Positions 39,516 to 50,333 of a DNA stretch of 64,000 nt are shown one piece after another. The position numbers and the translations under genes are program-made. The stretch is from contig CAUYUJ010001479.1 in the NCBI GenBank assembly GCA_963575745.1, positions 11,996-75,995 on the forward strand, in the 5' to 3' direction. Source of the DNA: Prorocentrum cordatum. Lineage: Eukaryota > Sar > Dinophyceae > Prorocentrales > Prorocentraceae. Position 1 is the first letter of the stretch. Each line of letters begins with the position of its first letter. Below the pieces are notes generated by a model. It saw only the letters and a list, made by a program, of their open reading frames with translations. It made no database searches and had not been told where the DNA came from.

Positions 39516-39664
39516 GGGGCCACATACGAACCCTACCCCTACCCCCCACGATTTCAGAGGGGGAGGGTGGGGTTCACTTCGTTCGGGAGCTTCCGAGCGA
39601 AGTGAACCCCACCCTCCCCCTCAGAAATCATAGGGGGTAGGGGCAGGGTTCGCATGTGGCCCCC
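39516..39664. repeat. Long near-perfect hairpin (about 65-bp arms)
   Basis: GGGGCCACATACGAACCCTA at the left is complementary, with a few mismatches, to the right end; the arms continue inward through GGGTGGGGTTCACTTCG / CGAAGTGAACCCCACCC, around a loop of about 16 nt. Confidence 0.85.
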
Positions 39665-39824
39665 TCAGGGGGGAAAACGCATCGAGCTGGAAATTGCGAT
39701 ACGTCCTAGACATGCGATCTGCCCCCGGCTAGCGAAAAACCGCGCTCTGCTGCGCGCGGGACGGGCTACCGCGCCCTCCTCGGCGATCCCTGGGCGACTC
39801 TGGGGGGTCGATGCGTCCACGCGT

Positions 39825-39826
39825 CG

Positions 39827-39914
<88 letters not shown>

Positions 39915-39945
39915 GCCGTCGTCGCCGTCGTCGTCGCCGTCGATC
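39825..39945. repeat. CGT/CGC trinucleotide microsatellite
   Basis: (CGT)n with periodic GCC interruptions. Confidence 0.9.
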
Positions 39946-40192
39946 TGTGGGCGATTCTGGAGCCTATACGGTCAGGAGCTTTTGGACAGCGTGTCGCGGC
40001 GGGCGCCCCAGCGACACGCTGCGCCCTGCGAGCGGCTAGCGTGTCGCTCCGCTCCGCGGGGCGGGAAGCTCAGCAAGGCTCGGGACACTGGCGCTTGGGA
40101 CCGGGGAGGTGCTCAGCGTGTCGCGCCGAAGCGTGGTGGGCCAGAACCGGCGGAGCGACACGGTAAACCAACGTTCCCGACCGTGCAGTGGA

Positions 40193-40385
40193 GGCCAGTC
40201 CGCACGAAACCTTCCACAAGAAACCCAACCCTGAGACCCGAGGGCGTCCATCGACTTTTGGTGCTGGAGCGTCGCGCTGTCCATGGCCATGGCAAAACCA
40301 TCGAAACCCAAGAAACCCAGGGCACCCTGGAGGCGAGCAGGGTGTTTCTTGGCATGGGCCTCCGCTGCATCCCCCCCGAACGTTG
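40193..40385 (+). repeat. Intronic segment duplicated at 50798-50990
   Basis: Shared order: CCTTCCACAAGAAA, CCAACCCTGAGACCC, TTTTTGGTG-like, CCATGGCAA, ACCATCGAAACCCAA, GCACCCTGGAGGC, TTCTTGGCATGGGCC. Confidence 0.85.
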
Positions 40386-40414
40386 CCCCTGAGGGGGAGG
40401 GGAGGCTCCAGCGC

Positions 40415-40492
40415 CTCCCTGGCGTCCCTGGCCTCCTCCTCCAGGCGCAGCCTGCCGTCCCGCAGCTCACGCAACTCGGCGCGCAGCGCCTC
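40415..40492 (-). CDS. Myosin exon 6: coiled coil
   Basis: 26 codons: EALRAELRELRDGRLRLEEE then ARDARE. The acceptor is CCCCGGAG|GAGGCG. The donor is placed at GGGAG|GCGCTGGAG, because the next exon begins with the identical GCGCTGGAG. Confidence 0.6.
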
Positions 40493-40575
40493 CTCCGGGG
40501 AGGGCGGCGGCCGCACTCCACCACACCGATTCGGGGATCTTCTGACCCGGGTCAATCCAGACCCGGGTCCGTCGG

Positions 40576-40705
40576 GCCTTGCAGGATCCTGCAAGATCCT
40601 GCGCCCAAACCGGGGCCAACGCGAAGGATCCTGCAAGATCCTGCAGGATCCTGCGCCCAAGCCTGGGTCAATGCGGCCCTGGCCCTGCAGGATCCTGCAA
40701 GATCT
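40576..40705. repeat. GGATCCTGCA repeat cluster
   Basis: TGCAGGATCCTGCAAGATCC and related strings recur about every 30-60 nt, seven or so copies, often separated by GCGCCCAA. Confidence 0.75.
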
Positions 40706-41530
40706 GGCGCCCTGGCTGACCCTCGCTTGCTTCGACCCCCGTCTCTTCAGCCCCGACATGCCCCGACCGATCCTGCCCAGGCCCATCCCGGGGCCCAGGA
40801 CCCGTGCGTCCCACTGGGGCGCTGTGAACAAATCGCGGCGTCGGGGCTCGGAGACCCCCGACGCCGTGACCTTTTCGCCGCGTCGGCCCCCAAAAGGTCT
40901 GGACCACTTCCCTGGCACTGGCTTTTCATCCCGGCTCGTTTCCCAATCAGGCTTGCCGCACTTGTTCTTGGACAGCAGGTGAGAAGTAGGCCTGGGCCGG
41001 CGTTCCTCGGGTGCCCCGGGTTCCTTTGGTCTTGCTTCTTCACTGCTTTTGAAAGGCTGGCCTTCCTCGGATTCCCCTGGTTCCCCAAAGAAGCGCCAAG
41101 CAATGCCCAGCAGTGCAACGCCAAGCAATGCGGCTTAGGAAGCGCTCCCCTGCTTGGGGTCGCGACGGGATCATTTTGTGACGGTCCCGAGGCCCCGTGA
41201 AGGCCCCCAGAGACCGAACGTTATTCCTCACGACGAGAGGAGGTGGGGATGCGCCCCCCCCTGGCCAGGCCAGGACGGCATTCGCCTTCACGCAAGGGTG
41301 ACCAAGGAATGCCCTTTGCTGCGCGGCGTTCGGAGGTAGCGGGGGAGTCAGATCCAAGCGTGCAGGCCAGGGCCGGGGGGACCCGATGTGAGCCCGCGGA
41401 CCAGAAGGTCACTCCGGCGAACGGTCACTCTTACGTGCAGCCAGGGCATGCGCACCAATGCTGACGCCCACGATGGATGAGCCTGGACTGGGGGCCCAGC
41501 CCGCATCGGCGCATAGGCGTGCAGCTGTAG

Positions 41531-41695
41531 AGGCCTCCCAAGCAGGGCTTGAGGAGACGGGGTCGGAGGATCGCGCCGCATCGCCGACGTGTCGGCGACG
41601 CCGGCGCGGAGCTCCAAATCCAGCCGCCTCACCGACGCATCGGCGGTGCGGCGCGATCCTCCGACCCCGTCCACTCCGGCCCCGGCGGGTAGGCC
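41531..41695. mobile_element. Family-1 foldback element, copy C (diverged)
   Basis: GGTCGGAGGATCGCGCCGCA at the left is complementary to GCGGCGCGATCCTCCGACC at the right; fewer internal GATGCATCGGC units than the other copies. Confidence 0.7.
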
Positions 41696-42409
41696 TGGAA
41701 CCCAGACCCCCGACGCAAGGTTCGCTCGCAACCCGCACCCCCGGAAGTCTCGACCCCTCCCCGGGGACCGGCTCTCCCTCCCGAGGACCTCTTCGACGGC
41801 CCCTCGGGGCCTGGCGAGGGCCCCCGGAGGCCAAGAGCTGCCCCCGCCGTCGCTCGGACGCCCTATTCGCCGCGTGTTGTTCGGGTTCGTGCGTCTCCAT
41901 TTCTGCCCCCGGAGGTCTCGACCCCTCCCGAATACCTCCTCGACGGCCCTATAATAAGGGGGCCTGGCGAGGGCCCCTGGAGGCCGGAGGCTGCCTCCCG
42001 TCGTGATTGCTCTGCACGGCGAGACGCGGTCTGGGAGGCGGGCGCCCTCGGGTCCTCGCCTGCCTCCCGCCGCCTCCCGCCAGCCCTCCGCCAGTCTTCC
42101 GCGGTCGGAGCAGAGGTGAGCACAGACAAGTCTTAAGCCCTGGATTTGGTTTTGAGCCACCTGGCGTGTCCCCGAGCAGGTTTGACCTTGGTTTGTGAGA
42201 GGCACGGACCCTTCGGGGGTGCGAGCAGTCCCCCTCTCCGACGACCCGAGATGATGATGCCTGCCGATCAGTCCATGCGGCCCCTTGCGTGGCCATCTTC
42301 CGACTCATTGCTTGCTACATCGACAAACGTTTGCGGGGGGGGGGGCGAACCGATGCATTGGATAAGCCAGCCGACGCGTTCTTACAAAGAGGTTTAGTGG
42401 CTACACTCA

Positions 42410-42620
42410 TGAATAAGCGAGATTGCTTGATTGGGGATTGGTGTATGGACGGCAATGCTGATGGGTGAATGCGCGCTTGAAAACACGATTGCCGTACTTT
42501 CAGAGCGGTGCCAGACGTCCGATGGACGGAACAGGTGTCCAAACGTTATTTTGCAATTGGGAATTCGACGCTTCGACTGCCAAGCAGCGTTAATCATAAG
42601 CATAAGCTACGGTGTGCTTA
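42410..42620 (+). repeat. Left member of an inverted repeat pair with 46650-46850
   Basis: Shares with the reverse complement of 46650-46850: GAATAAGCGAGA, GATGGGTG, AATGCGCGCTTGA, GGTGCCAGACGTCCGA, CGACGCTTCGACTGC and AGCTACGGTGTG, about 75% similar by eye. Confidence 0.7.
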
Positions 42621-42899
42621 GTGAGCTAAGCTATGCGAAATCACAACCAGCACAAACTATCGTATGGTTCCGAGGCTCCCACGCGTCGACCCCACACAAT
42701 GAAACATGGCCACCCAAACTAAACGATTTCGCGCGCCTGGCCAAATCCGCCCACCCTGTCGGCGTGTGTGAGACGTACTGAGTCGCCGTCGCCACTCTCC
42801 CCCTGTCCCTGGGCCCTCCTCCTCAAGCGACCCAGCCAGACGAAAATCGAACAACGTCGCAATCGACTCAAAGGGAAGCCTCTCCCTTTCCCGCGCCCG

Positions 42900-43005
42900 T
42901 GGGGGGGGGGGGAGGGATCCTGGGGGGGGGGGGGTAGGGGAGGCCGGGGGGGGGGGGGCGTCGCCACCCTCCTCACGGGGGGGGGGGAACAGCCCCGGGG
43001 TCGTA
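42900..43005 (+). repeat. G-run tract
   Basis: Repeated runs of 8-12 G separated by short spacers; it could form G-quadruplexes. Confidence 0.8.
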
Positions 43006-43201
43006 GACGGCCCAGGAGAGCCTCACAACAGAGCTGCAGGAGGGGGAGCACCAGTCGAGCCGAAGGGAAGGCCCTTTGATCCCCCCCCCCGCCGGAGGGG
43101 GGCGGCCCAGGGAGGGAACCGCTGGAGGCGGTCCCTGGGGTCCCCGGGCGGGGGGGGGCGAGGCCAGCAGGGCCCGCAAGGGCCACCACGAGGGCTCGCG
43201 A

Positions 43202-43202
<1 letters not shown>

Positions 43203-43236
<34 letters not shown>

Positions 43237-43260
43237 TTCGTCGTCGTCGTCTTCGTCGCC
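43203..43260. repeat. CGT microsatellite
   Basis: (CGT)n with CTT interruptions, followed by the GGGTCGGCCGCACGGCCG tail. Confidence 0.9.
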
Positions 43261-44344
43261 CCCCTGCGGGGTCGGCCGCACGGCCGGTAAGGCCTTCGCG
43301 ATCAGAAGATCGCGGGGAGCTTGAAATTGGACGCTGCTGCCGCAGTGCAAGCGCGACACTTTCTGCGTCGGCGGCGATAGGCAGAGGGTGACTGCGCTGG
43401 CGACGAAGGGCTTACACGGGGGTTCTGTTGGAGCGACTCTGGCCACCATGCAAGAGGAGGAGGGAGGAGGGACGCGGCCGAAGGCAGGCACGACGCACGC
43501 AATCCAGCCCAGGTAGGCCTGGAAAAAAAATCTCGCCAGGTGGCCGACGGTACGATCACGTGAGCTGCGCGCAACTACTCGAACACAACATCATAGATTC
43601 TTTGTGGGCGATTTCTCGGCATAGCGGGAGAAACTGAGCAATGTACCCAAAAACTGACAAGCATGTGTTCTCGCACAATCGTATGGCCGCCTCGCTGGGA
43701 GCGCGGGTGCGGGCAATCGCACACATGCAGCACGCCGTGATACTTGGCCCACGAACGCACCTGGAATCGTGCCCACGCGGGGACAAGCTGAGCACTGGGA
43801 GATCCGGGCACATGCTACAATCGTGCACGCGATTGCCAACGGAACTGCTACGCACTTTTTGGGCTACAGTGCTAATCCAGCCACACGCTCGGCGAGTATG
43901 TACGAAGGTGGCAGAAAGGAGGGGCAGGACGCGAATATGATTCAAGACGACTCCTACATCATCCGCGCAGGCGCCCAGAGTGGCCACAGCTTTGTTGGGC
44001 AAAGGTGCGACGAGGTGGCGGAGGAAGGGATCGAACCCAAGGGCCCAGAGACCCGGAGAGAGGCCAGCCCTGGGGAACGCCGGCAGTGATTGCAAACATT
44101 TGGATCACCTCTGATCCTACTAGCATGTGCGCAAGAGCGGGGGAGGGGGGAGGGGGAGTAGGAGTGAGAGGAGGGAGTACGAGGATGATGAGCAATAGGG
44201 ACAGGAGGGTACCCTCTACTACCTCATAACGCCATTCAGATGCATGGCGTCCGAGCCCCCCATCCCCCGGAAAGAAAACAAACGCCCTCTCATCTGCCTC
44301 CTCTGCATTCACATCCTCCTCTTCCTCACCCTCCGCCCATTTTC

Positions 44345-44971
44345 TGTTATGATCATCCTCCTCCTCCTCCTCCTCCTCCTCCTCCTCCTCCTCCTCCTCA
44401 TCCTCATCATCATCATCAACCGTCTCCTCATCAACATTATCATCATCATCCTCATCACGTTGTCGTCATCATCCTCATCCTCATCCTCATCCTCATTCTC
44501 ATCCTCATCCTCATCCTCATCATAATCACCAGCAGCATCATCATCAGCATCATCAGCATCAGCAGCAGCATCATCATCATCATCATCATCACCACCACCA
44601 CCACCACCACAACCACCACCGCCACCACCACCGCCACCACCACCACCACCACCACCACCACCACCACCACCACCACCACCACCACCACCACCACCACCAC
44701 CACCACTATCATCATCCTCACCTCCATCATCATGATCCTGCTACTCCTGCTCCTGCTCTTCCTTCCCCTCCCCCTTATTCTCCTGCTCTACATTCCTCCT
44801 CCTCCTCCTCCTCCTCCTCCTCCTCCTCCTCCTCTCACATCCTCCCCCTCCTTCCCCTCCCTACTGCTCCTCCTCCTTCTCCTCACCCTCCTCCTCCTTC
44901 TCCTCCTCCTCCTTCTCCTCCTCCGCCTCCTCCTCCTCCTCATCATCATGATCATGATGATCATGATCATG

Positions 44972-45054
<83 letters not shown>

Positions 45055-45066
45055 TATCATCATCAG

Positions 45067-45106
<40 letters not shown>

Positions 45107-45114
45107 GTCATCAG

Positions 45115-45152
<38 letters not shown>

Positions 45153-45180
45153 GCTTCATCATCATCACCATCCTTCCTCC
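44345..45180. repeat. Long compound trinucleotide tract (TCC, TCA, CAC)
   Basis: More than 800 nt of interleaved (TCC)n, (ATC)n and (CAC)n blocks. Its six open frames are artefacts of the repeat. Confidence 0.95.
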
Positions 45181-45779
45181 CTCATTGCTGCTCTTTGTAC
45201 CCTCGTTCCCCCCTCCGTCGTCCCTCGTCCCTCCTCCTCCTCCGCCTCCTCCTTCTCATCGCGATAGCGAGGGATCAACGTCAGGAACAGCACATGGAAC
45301 GCCAGAGCCCCCCCAGCAGCAGCAAGAGGAGAAGCAGCAGGAGGAGACGCAGCAGTAGGAGGGGGAGCAGGAGCACGGGCCCTGAGCCTTTGAGGGAGCA
45401 TCTTGGGCTCACTTGAAGCGATCTTGGGGGGATGCTGGGCCGTTCAAGGCGGTCAGATGCCCGAACGGCGGTAACACCAAAATCTGAAAAACGCATAACA
45501 AAAAACACTGAAATGACACTGACACTCAAGTGGGCCCTTTTGGGCCTGTATTGGACCCTCGCGGGGTCACCTTGAGGCCTCTTGGGACTGTCTTCGGGCC
45601 ATCTGGGGGCTGGCCGCCCACTGATCCTTACTCCGGGGCACTCTCGGAGCTCCCTTAGGGGTCCGTGGGGGGCGCTCCCGAGGCGCTCCTAGGGGATCCT
45701 GAAGATCGCCCCCCGGAGTTCCAGCATCCGTGGCCCCGACTCCGCTCGCTTTTTCCGTCTGGCGGCCCCTGGGGGTAAA

Positions 45780-45870
45780 GATCGATCAAGATTGATCTAT
45801 CTAGAAATATTCTAGCTCGATCGATCTAGAATATTTCTAGATCGATCGATCGATCTAGATATATTCTGAC
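45780..45870. repeat. GATC/CTAGAATATTCTAG palindrome cluster
   Basis: AT-rich nested palindromes: TCTAGAAATATTCTAG, CTAGAATATTTCTAG and runs of ATCGATCGATC. Conspicuously AT-rich in a GC-rich setting. Confidence 0.85.
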
Positions 45871-46390
45871 CCTCTGACCGGAGGTTCCAGAGCGTCTCTG
45901 GCCCGCTGGGCCGGCGAATTACGACCATCGTCGCTTAGTAGCTTAGCTTCTGCTTCGGATGTGGCTCAAATCATGATCCAGTTGTCTTATCATAGACCAT
46001 GGGGAATTAGTGTGCATTCGCAAGCAGTGGCACAGCTTCTGCCATAAAATCGAAGTTTTGATTGGAATCGCTTGCGCCAGGTAGCGTATGGTTTCATAGA
46101 GTAGGAAGTATAGCGATACCACTCCATAGTTGGGAACTGGCCACTCCAGCTCAGTCGAGATGGAACTATTGTTGGGGAAAAGCACGCGACGTTGAATCTA
46201 GACACGAGTAGCTGCGCGCAGCAAATGTGATCGTAGCATCCGCCACCTGGCAAAATTCATTCTCCAAGCATACCTAGGCTGGATTACGTGCACTTGTGAT
46301 GCAATAGCTGCACATGGTTCCAAGTTCCGGTCTGTCTCCTGACTCGGCTAGGCGCGCGAGGTCGTCTTGCTTGGGCGGCTATGCCTCGTT

Positions 46391-46620
46391 GTGCGGGGTC
46401 AACGCGTCGGAGCCATACGATCGCTCGGGTGAGTCATGATTTGGCATGGCTTCGCTAACGCACACCCGCTGTGTGCGGGGTCAACGCGTGGGAGCCATAC
46501 GATCGCTCGGGTGAGTCATGATTTGGCATGGCTTCGCTAACACACACCCGGTGTTTGCGGGGTCAACGCGTCGGAGCCATACGATCGATCGGATGAGTCA
46601 TGATTTGGCATGGTTTTGAT
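46391..46620 (+). repeat. 82-bp tandem repeat, three copies
   Basis: GCGGGGTCAACGCGT, GGAGCCATACGATCG and GAGTCATGATTTGGCATGG recur with a period of 82 bp (anchors at 46391, 46473 and 46555), a few substitutions between copies. Confidence 0.9.
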
Positions 46621-46667
46621 CTAATTATAGGCTACGGTGTGCCACACCGTAGCCTATAGTTAGATCG
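46619..46667. repeat. 24-bp arm palindrome ending the tandem repeat
   Basis: ATAGGCTACGGTGTG and CACACCGTAGCCTAT face each other with almost no loop; the arms extend outward to GATCTAA/TTAGATC with one mismatch. Confidence 0.88.
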
Positions 46668-46850
46668 AGCGAAGCTTTGCAGTCGAAGCGTCGATTCCCA
46701 ATCGCGGAACAACGTTTGCACCAGTGCTGCATCCTTCGGACGTCTGGCACCACGCTGAAAGAACGATCGTGTCCTCAAGCGCGCATCCACCGATTCATAC
46801 TGCTGTCCGCCCACCCATCCCCAAACAAGCATATCTCTCTCGTTTATTCC
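46650..46850 (-). repeat. Right member of the inverted repeat pair
   Basis: Complement of 42410-42620. The minus-strand frame (46632-46832) reads like protein (RLRTRSFFQRGARRPKDAAL then VQTLFRDWESTLRLQSF), but I recognise no family. Confidence 0.6.
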
Positions 46851-47067
46851 CTACCTAGGCTCTGCCTAGAAGGGTTCTTACTCGCTTGGCTTAAAGGGGC
46901 CGGGCAGTGCAAACCGCCCCGGGCGGTTCCCCCAGTCCCCTGGGAGCCAAGCAAAAGCAACATCAAAGGTAAAAGCAAACGCGCGGTTCCCCCAGTTGCG
47001 CTCCCTGGGTGCCAAGCAAAAGCAAAAGCAAAGGCAAAAGTGAAGGCAAAAGCGAAGGCAAAGCAAA

Positions 47068-47200
47068 AGCATAGCATAGCATAGCATAGCATAGCATAGC
47101 GCAGCATAACATAGAGCAGCATAGCATAGCATAGCATAGCATAGCATAGCCTAGCCTAGCCCAGCATAGCATTGCGCAGCATAGCATAGCATAGCATGGA
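47068..47200. repeat. AGCAT pentanucleotide microsatellite
   Basis: (ATAGC)n with minor variants, preceded by AAGCAAAAGCAAAGGC-type repeats from about 47015. Confidence 0.93.
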
Positions 47201-47803
47201 GGCTCCAACTCCTAGGTAGGGTCGCACTGGGATAATGATTGCATCAGTTCAATCGCTGGTTCGTTCTCGTTGCCAAACGTTTGTAGGAACGAGTCGGCAA
47301 ATACATCAGCGCGCCCCCCCCCCCCCGCAGACGCTCGTCTATATAACTGACCCTCGCGGGAGGGGCCATGGGCCATGGGCCCGCAGTCCAAACAAAAACG
47401 GGGGGGGGGCGGCACAACTGGTGTCAATCTTGCTCGGGCCCACGCCAGATGTTTCAAAAACGATGTCAAAATTTATAAAACTTGCCTACCCGCCCATACA
47501 CCTCCCAAGCCCGACGCCGTTGCACTTCTGCCGGGCTCCCTCCGGCCTTCAGACAAAGCTAGGACGAGGATAAGATCGGGTGAGGACACATCGAGCATCT
47601 CTGAGAGACGACAACTCTGGAGGATACTACCGGGCGCCGCGGCCTCCTCAGAGCGTTCCCAGACGTTCTCGGGCTGCTCCGAGAGCGCTCGGGGACGCTC
47701 TATAGCGCGGACTTCTCCTCGTCCTGGCCCCGCTCTGGCCCTCCCGCGCCCAGGGCGAGGCCCGCCAAGGGCGAGGCCCTGGCACCGGGGGGCCCTCCCG
47801 CTC

Positions 47804-48001
47804 CTCGCCCGCCTCCAGGGCGCCGACCTGCGACCGCGCGCGCTGCAGCTGCCCGCGCAGCTCCTCGCCCTCGGCCCTCGCCGCCGCCAGCTCGGCCGGG
47901 TCGGCCTGCGGCTCCGCGGCCCTCCTGCGGAGGGCCGCGTTCTCGGCTCGGAGCGACGCCAGCTCCTCCTCCAGGCGACGCTGCCGCTCGGCCTCCCGCT
48001 C
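47804..48001 (-). CDS. Myosin exon 5: coiled coil
   Basis: 66 codons: EREAERQRRLEEELASLRAE, NAALRRRAAEPQADPAELAA, then ARAEGEELRGQLQRARSQVG. The acceptor is GCCTGGAG|GAGCGGGAGG and the donor GGCGAG|GAGCGGGAGG, so the exon starts and its following intron begins with the same ten bases. A foldback element starts about 35 nt upstream. Confidence 0.68.
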
Positions 48002-48032
48002 CTCCAGGCAGAGGGAGCAGAGAGAGAGAGAG

Positions 48033-48272
48033 GAACATGACAAAACAACAATGCGCATACATCGACCCCGGCCAGGCCCATCCCGAGCCGAGAGAGAGAG
48101 AGAGAGAGGAACAACAAAAGAGTATGCGCATACATCGACCCTGGCCAGGCCCAGCCCGAGCCCAGGGCCGGTGCATACGCCCTCGCGGCTTGGCCAGGAA
48201 GGCCAACATGCACCGACCCTGGGCCAAGGACGGATCTGGCCAGTATCGGTGCATGTGCACTGTTCACTTCGC
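48033..48272. mobile_element. Family-2 foldback element, copy 1
   Basis: The left arm (GCGCATACATCGACCC, CTGGCCAGGCCCA, present twice) is complementary to the right arm (GGCCAGTATCGGTGCATGTG, CACTGTTC). A GA microsatellite lies between the two left arms. It abuts exon 5. Confidence 0.7.
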
Positions 48273-48910
48273 CCATCATAATCTGAATCTGGAGGTCTGC
48301 GCTGATTTCCTGGCTCGGCGCTGGACCCCCTTCCTTGGCGCGCGGATCGCGCCAAGGTCAGCGCTGGAGGCGCCGCAAAGGGGGGTTCCAGCGCCGAGCC
48401 GAGAGATCCGCAGGGACCTTCACAAGCTCTCGTTTTTGACGAATTTCCCAGGCTCCACGCTCGATGTGGGAGCCTTTGGGGCCCTCTGGGCCTCTCGGGC
48501 AATCCTGGGGGCACCTTGGGCAAAAGGGATCCCCAGACCTCCGATATCGTGTTTGTTCGCAGCGTGGACCCCTCGACGTCTGGACCTTCCTGGGGCCTGG
48601 TAAGGGCCCCCAGGAGCCGAAAGCTGCTAAACACCTCCCGTCTTGATGTTTCTTCGCGCCGAGAGGACGCAGGGGGACGATAGGGGGGCCTGGCTCAGGG
48701 GGGGGGGGGAACATCGACTTGGAATCGGTAATGCATCCCCGACAGATCGACGATATGCCCCCGACATCGAATCCACATGTTCCGGGTCGGGGCGGCCTGT
48801 CGGGCCCATGTCAGCGATCAGCGGGCGACTCGGGGTCGATGCATTCCCCCCTGAGTTGAATCCCCCCTGCCGTTGCCCCTGAGAGGAGGTGGGGCCATCT
48901 TTTTTTATGG

Positions 48911-49073
48911 ACCAGAAAACAAGCGGCACCACCCCACCTACGGCCCCACGGGCCGTAGCGTATACCAGGACACCTGGCGTGGGTTTTTGCATGGTGTACG
49001 CTACGGCCCCCCGATGGGCCGTAGCGCAACATGGAAGGCCGCAGGGTGGGGTGGTGTCGTTTGTTTTTTTGGC
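48911..49073. mobile_element. Family-3 foldback element
   Basis: Terminal arms AGCGGCACCACCCCACC and GGGTGGGGTGGTGTCGTTTG; a second inner pair around CTACGGCCC...GGGCCGTAGCG. It starts about 20 nt past the donor of exon 4. Confidence 0.7.
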
Positions 49074-49095
49074 CGATTTTAGGCAGCACCCGGTC

Positions 49096-49182
49096 CTTCT
49101 CGAGCGCGGCCTGCCGCGCGAGCTCCTCCGCCCGCTCCCGCTCGAGCCTCGCCTGTGCCTCCTCCTCGGCGCGCCGCCGCTC
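49096..49182 (-). CDS. Myosin exon 4: coiled coil
   Basis: 29 codons, ERRRAEEEAQARLERERAEE then LARQAALEK, a highly charged helix. The acceptor has a pyrimidine run, TTCTGCTCCCCCAG|GAG; the donor is GAGAAG|GACCGG. A foldback element (48911-49073) begins about 20 nt beyond the donor and another lies about 100 nt upstream of the acceptor. Confidence 0.68.
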
Positions 49183-50275
49183 CTGGGGGAGCAGAAGGGG
49201 TACCGACACCGCCACGGCAGGATCGACACCGCTGGGCTTCAGGGGTCCCCCTCGGCGGCGTGGAGTCCAGCTCGTGTCTTTAGAGGCCTCCTAGATGGGG
49301 ACGGAGTAGATGGGGTCGGAGGATCGCGCCGCATCGCCAATGCATCGGCGATGTATCGGCGATGCACCTGCGATGCACCGGCGATGCATCGTCGACGTGG
49401 GCGATGCATCGGCGGCGTCAGCGTGCAGCAAATCGAGCTCCACCTCGAACCGCATCGCCGATGCGGCACGATCCTCCGACCCCATCTGCTCCGATCTCAT
49501 CTAGGAGGCCTAGAGTCTTTGGCGCCATGCGAAAGCTGCTCTTATCGAAGATCATGCTGTCGCCTCGTGGGTGCAATGCCTTTGCGCCCGCGGTGACGAC
49601 CCTGGCGTTGGTTTCTGACACCGCGTAGATCGTTCAAGCTTCAACGATCGGCGGCGTCTCGATCGGCAGATCGTTCAGTATCATCGTCGATTATGGGCCA
49701 CTGGCGGCGTTCAACCTTGGGCGCCCCCTGGGGTCGCCGCCGTGTCGACACGACACGAACATGCAACACTCCCGGGGCGGGCTCTGACCAATATTTCTCG
49801 GCGAATCCGGCCGTGGCGGCGGTCGGGCACACGCCAACATGGACCAAGAATCCGCGGATCTGGCGCCGTGAGCGCCAAATCCACGGACTGGGGGAGAAAA
49901 AATGTTCGAAACGTGCTGCCGGGACCGCCCGATCTGGCGACGGAGCGCGCGGAGTCTGCACGGAAGCGGGACCCGTCGCTCATGCACGCGCCTTCCCAAA
50001 ACTCCGACGCCGTGACTTGTTCACAACGCCGATCCGCAAAGGTCTCGACCCCCTCCTCCCTGTGATCAGTTTTACATCCCGGGTCGTTTCTGGACGGTCC
50101 CGAGGCCCGGTGAGGGCCTCGGAGGCCGAACACGGTCACAAACCTTCAGTGGTGTTTTTTTGTTAACGCAGCGCGAGGAGGTGGGGGTCCATCCGTGCTT
50201 GCGCTTCCTCGAGATGAGGGACAGGGCAGCAGTATCGGACGGTATCGGTATCTTTGTCCCCCCCGATCTGAGCTC
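49183..50275. other. Myosin intron 3
   Basis: Contains foldback copy D and an ACGGTCCCGAGGCCCGGTGA-type element (about 50092-50190). Direct repeat AGGAGC at its ends. Confidence 0.55.
49285..49511. mobile_element. Family-1 foldback element, copy D
   Basis: The best preserved ends: GAGGCCTCCTAGATGGGG at the left and CATCTAGGAGGCCTAGA at the right, with internal GATGCATCGGC units. About 100 nt upstream of the acceptor of exon 4. Confidence 0.82.
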
Positions 50276-50333
50276 CTCCGCGGCCCTCTTCGCGGCCGCG
50301 AGCTCCTCCCTCTGCTCCTCCTCCTCCCGGATC
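50276..50333 (-). CDS. Myosin exon 3: start of coiled-coil tail
   Basis: Only 58 nt: IREEEEQREELAAAKRAAE. The phase matches exon 2 (split Arg codon). The acceptor is CTCTCAG|GATCCGG and the donor GCGGAG|GAGCTC. Confidence 0.68.

Larger units (their letters stand above)
38508..40414. other. Myosin intron 6
   Basis: Contains foldback copy B, a 149-nt near-perfect hairpin (39516-39664), a GGCGAT-type element (39690-39820), a CGT microsatellite (39825-39945), a second TGTCGC-rich stretch, and a segment duplicated at 50.8 kb (40193-40385). Direct repeat GAGGCGCTGGAG (12 nt) at its ends. Confidence 0.6.
40493..47803. other. Myosin intron 5, about 7.3 kb, repeat-filled
   Basis: Contains GGATCCTGCA clusters (40576-40705), several ACGGCCCCGAGGCCTGGTGA-type elements (41175, 41800, 41950), foldback copy C (41531-41695), an inverted repeat pair (42410-42620 and 46650-46850), a G-rich tract (42900-43000), a CGT microsatellite (43203-43260) with tail, a long TCC/ATC tract (44345-45180), a GATC palindrome cluster (45780-45870), an 82-bp tandem repeat (46391-46620), a hairpin (46619-46667) and an AGCAT microsatellite (47068-47200). 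Confidence 0.6.
48002..49095. other. Myosin intron 4
   Basis: Both ends carry foldbacks: family 2 (48033-48272) at the acceptor side and family 3 (48911-49073) at the donor side. Between them lie an ACGGTCCCGAGGCC-type element (about 48570-48660) and a GGCGAT-type element (48715-48845). End repeat AGGA. Confidence 0.6.

Noticed and set aside
42010-42115. A possible further myosin tail exon on the minus strand
   Set aside because: Arg/Ala/Gly-rich frame from a repeat also seen near 37740; no splice sites in phase.
44240-45358. 372-codon ORF and its counterparts in the trinucleotide tract
   Set aside because: Homopolymeric amino-acid runs from (TCC/ATC)n; no coding signal.
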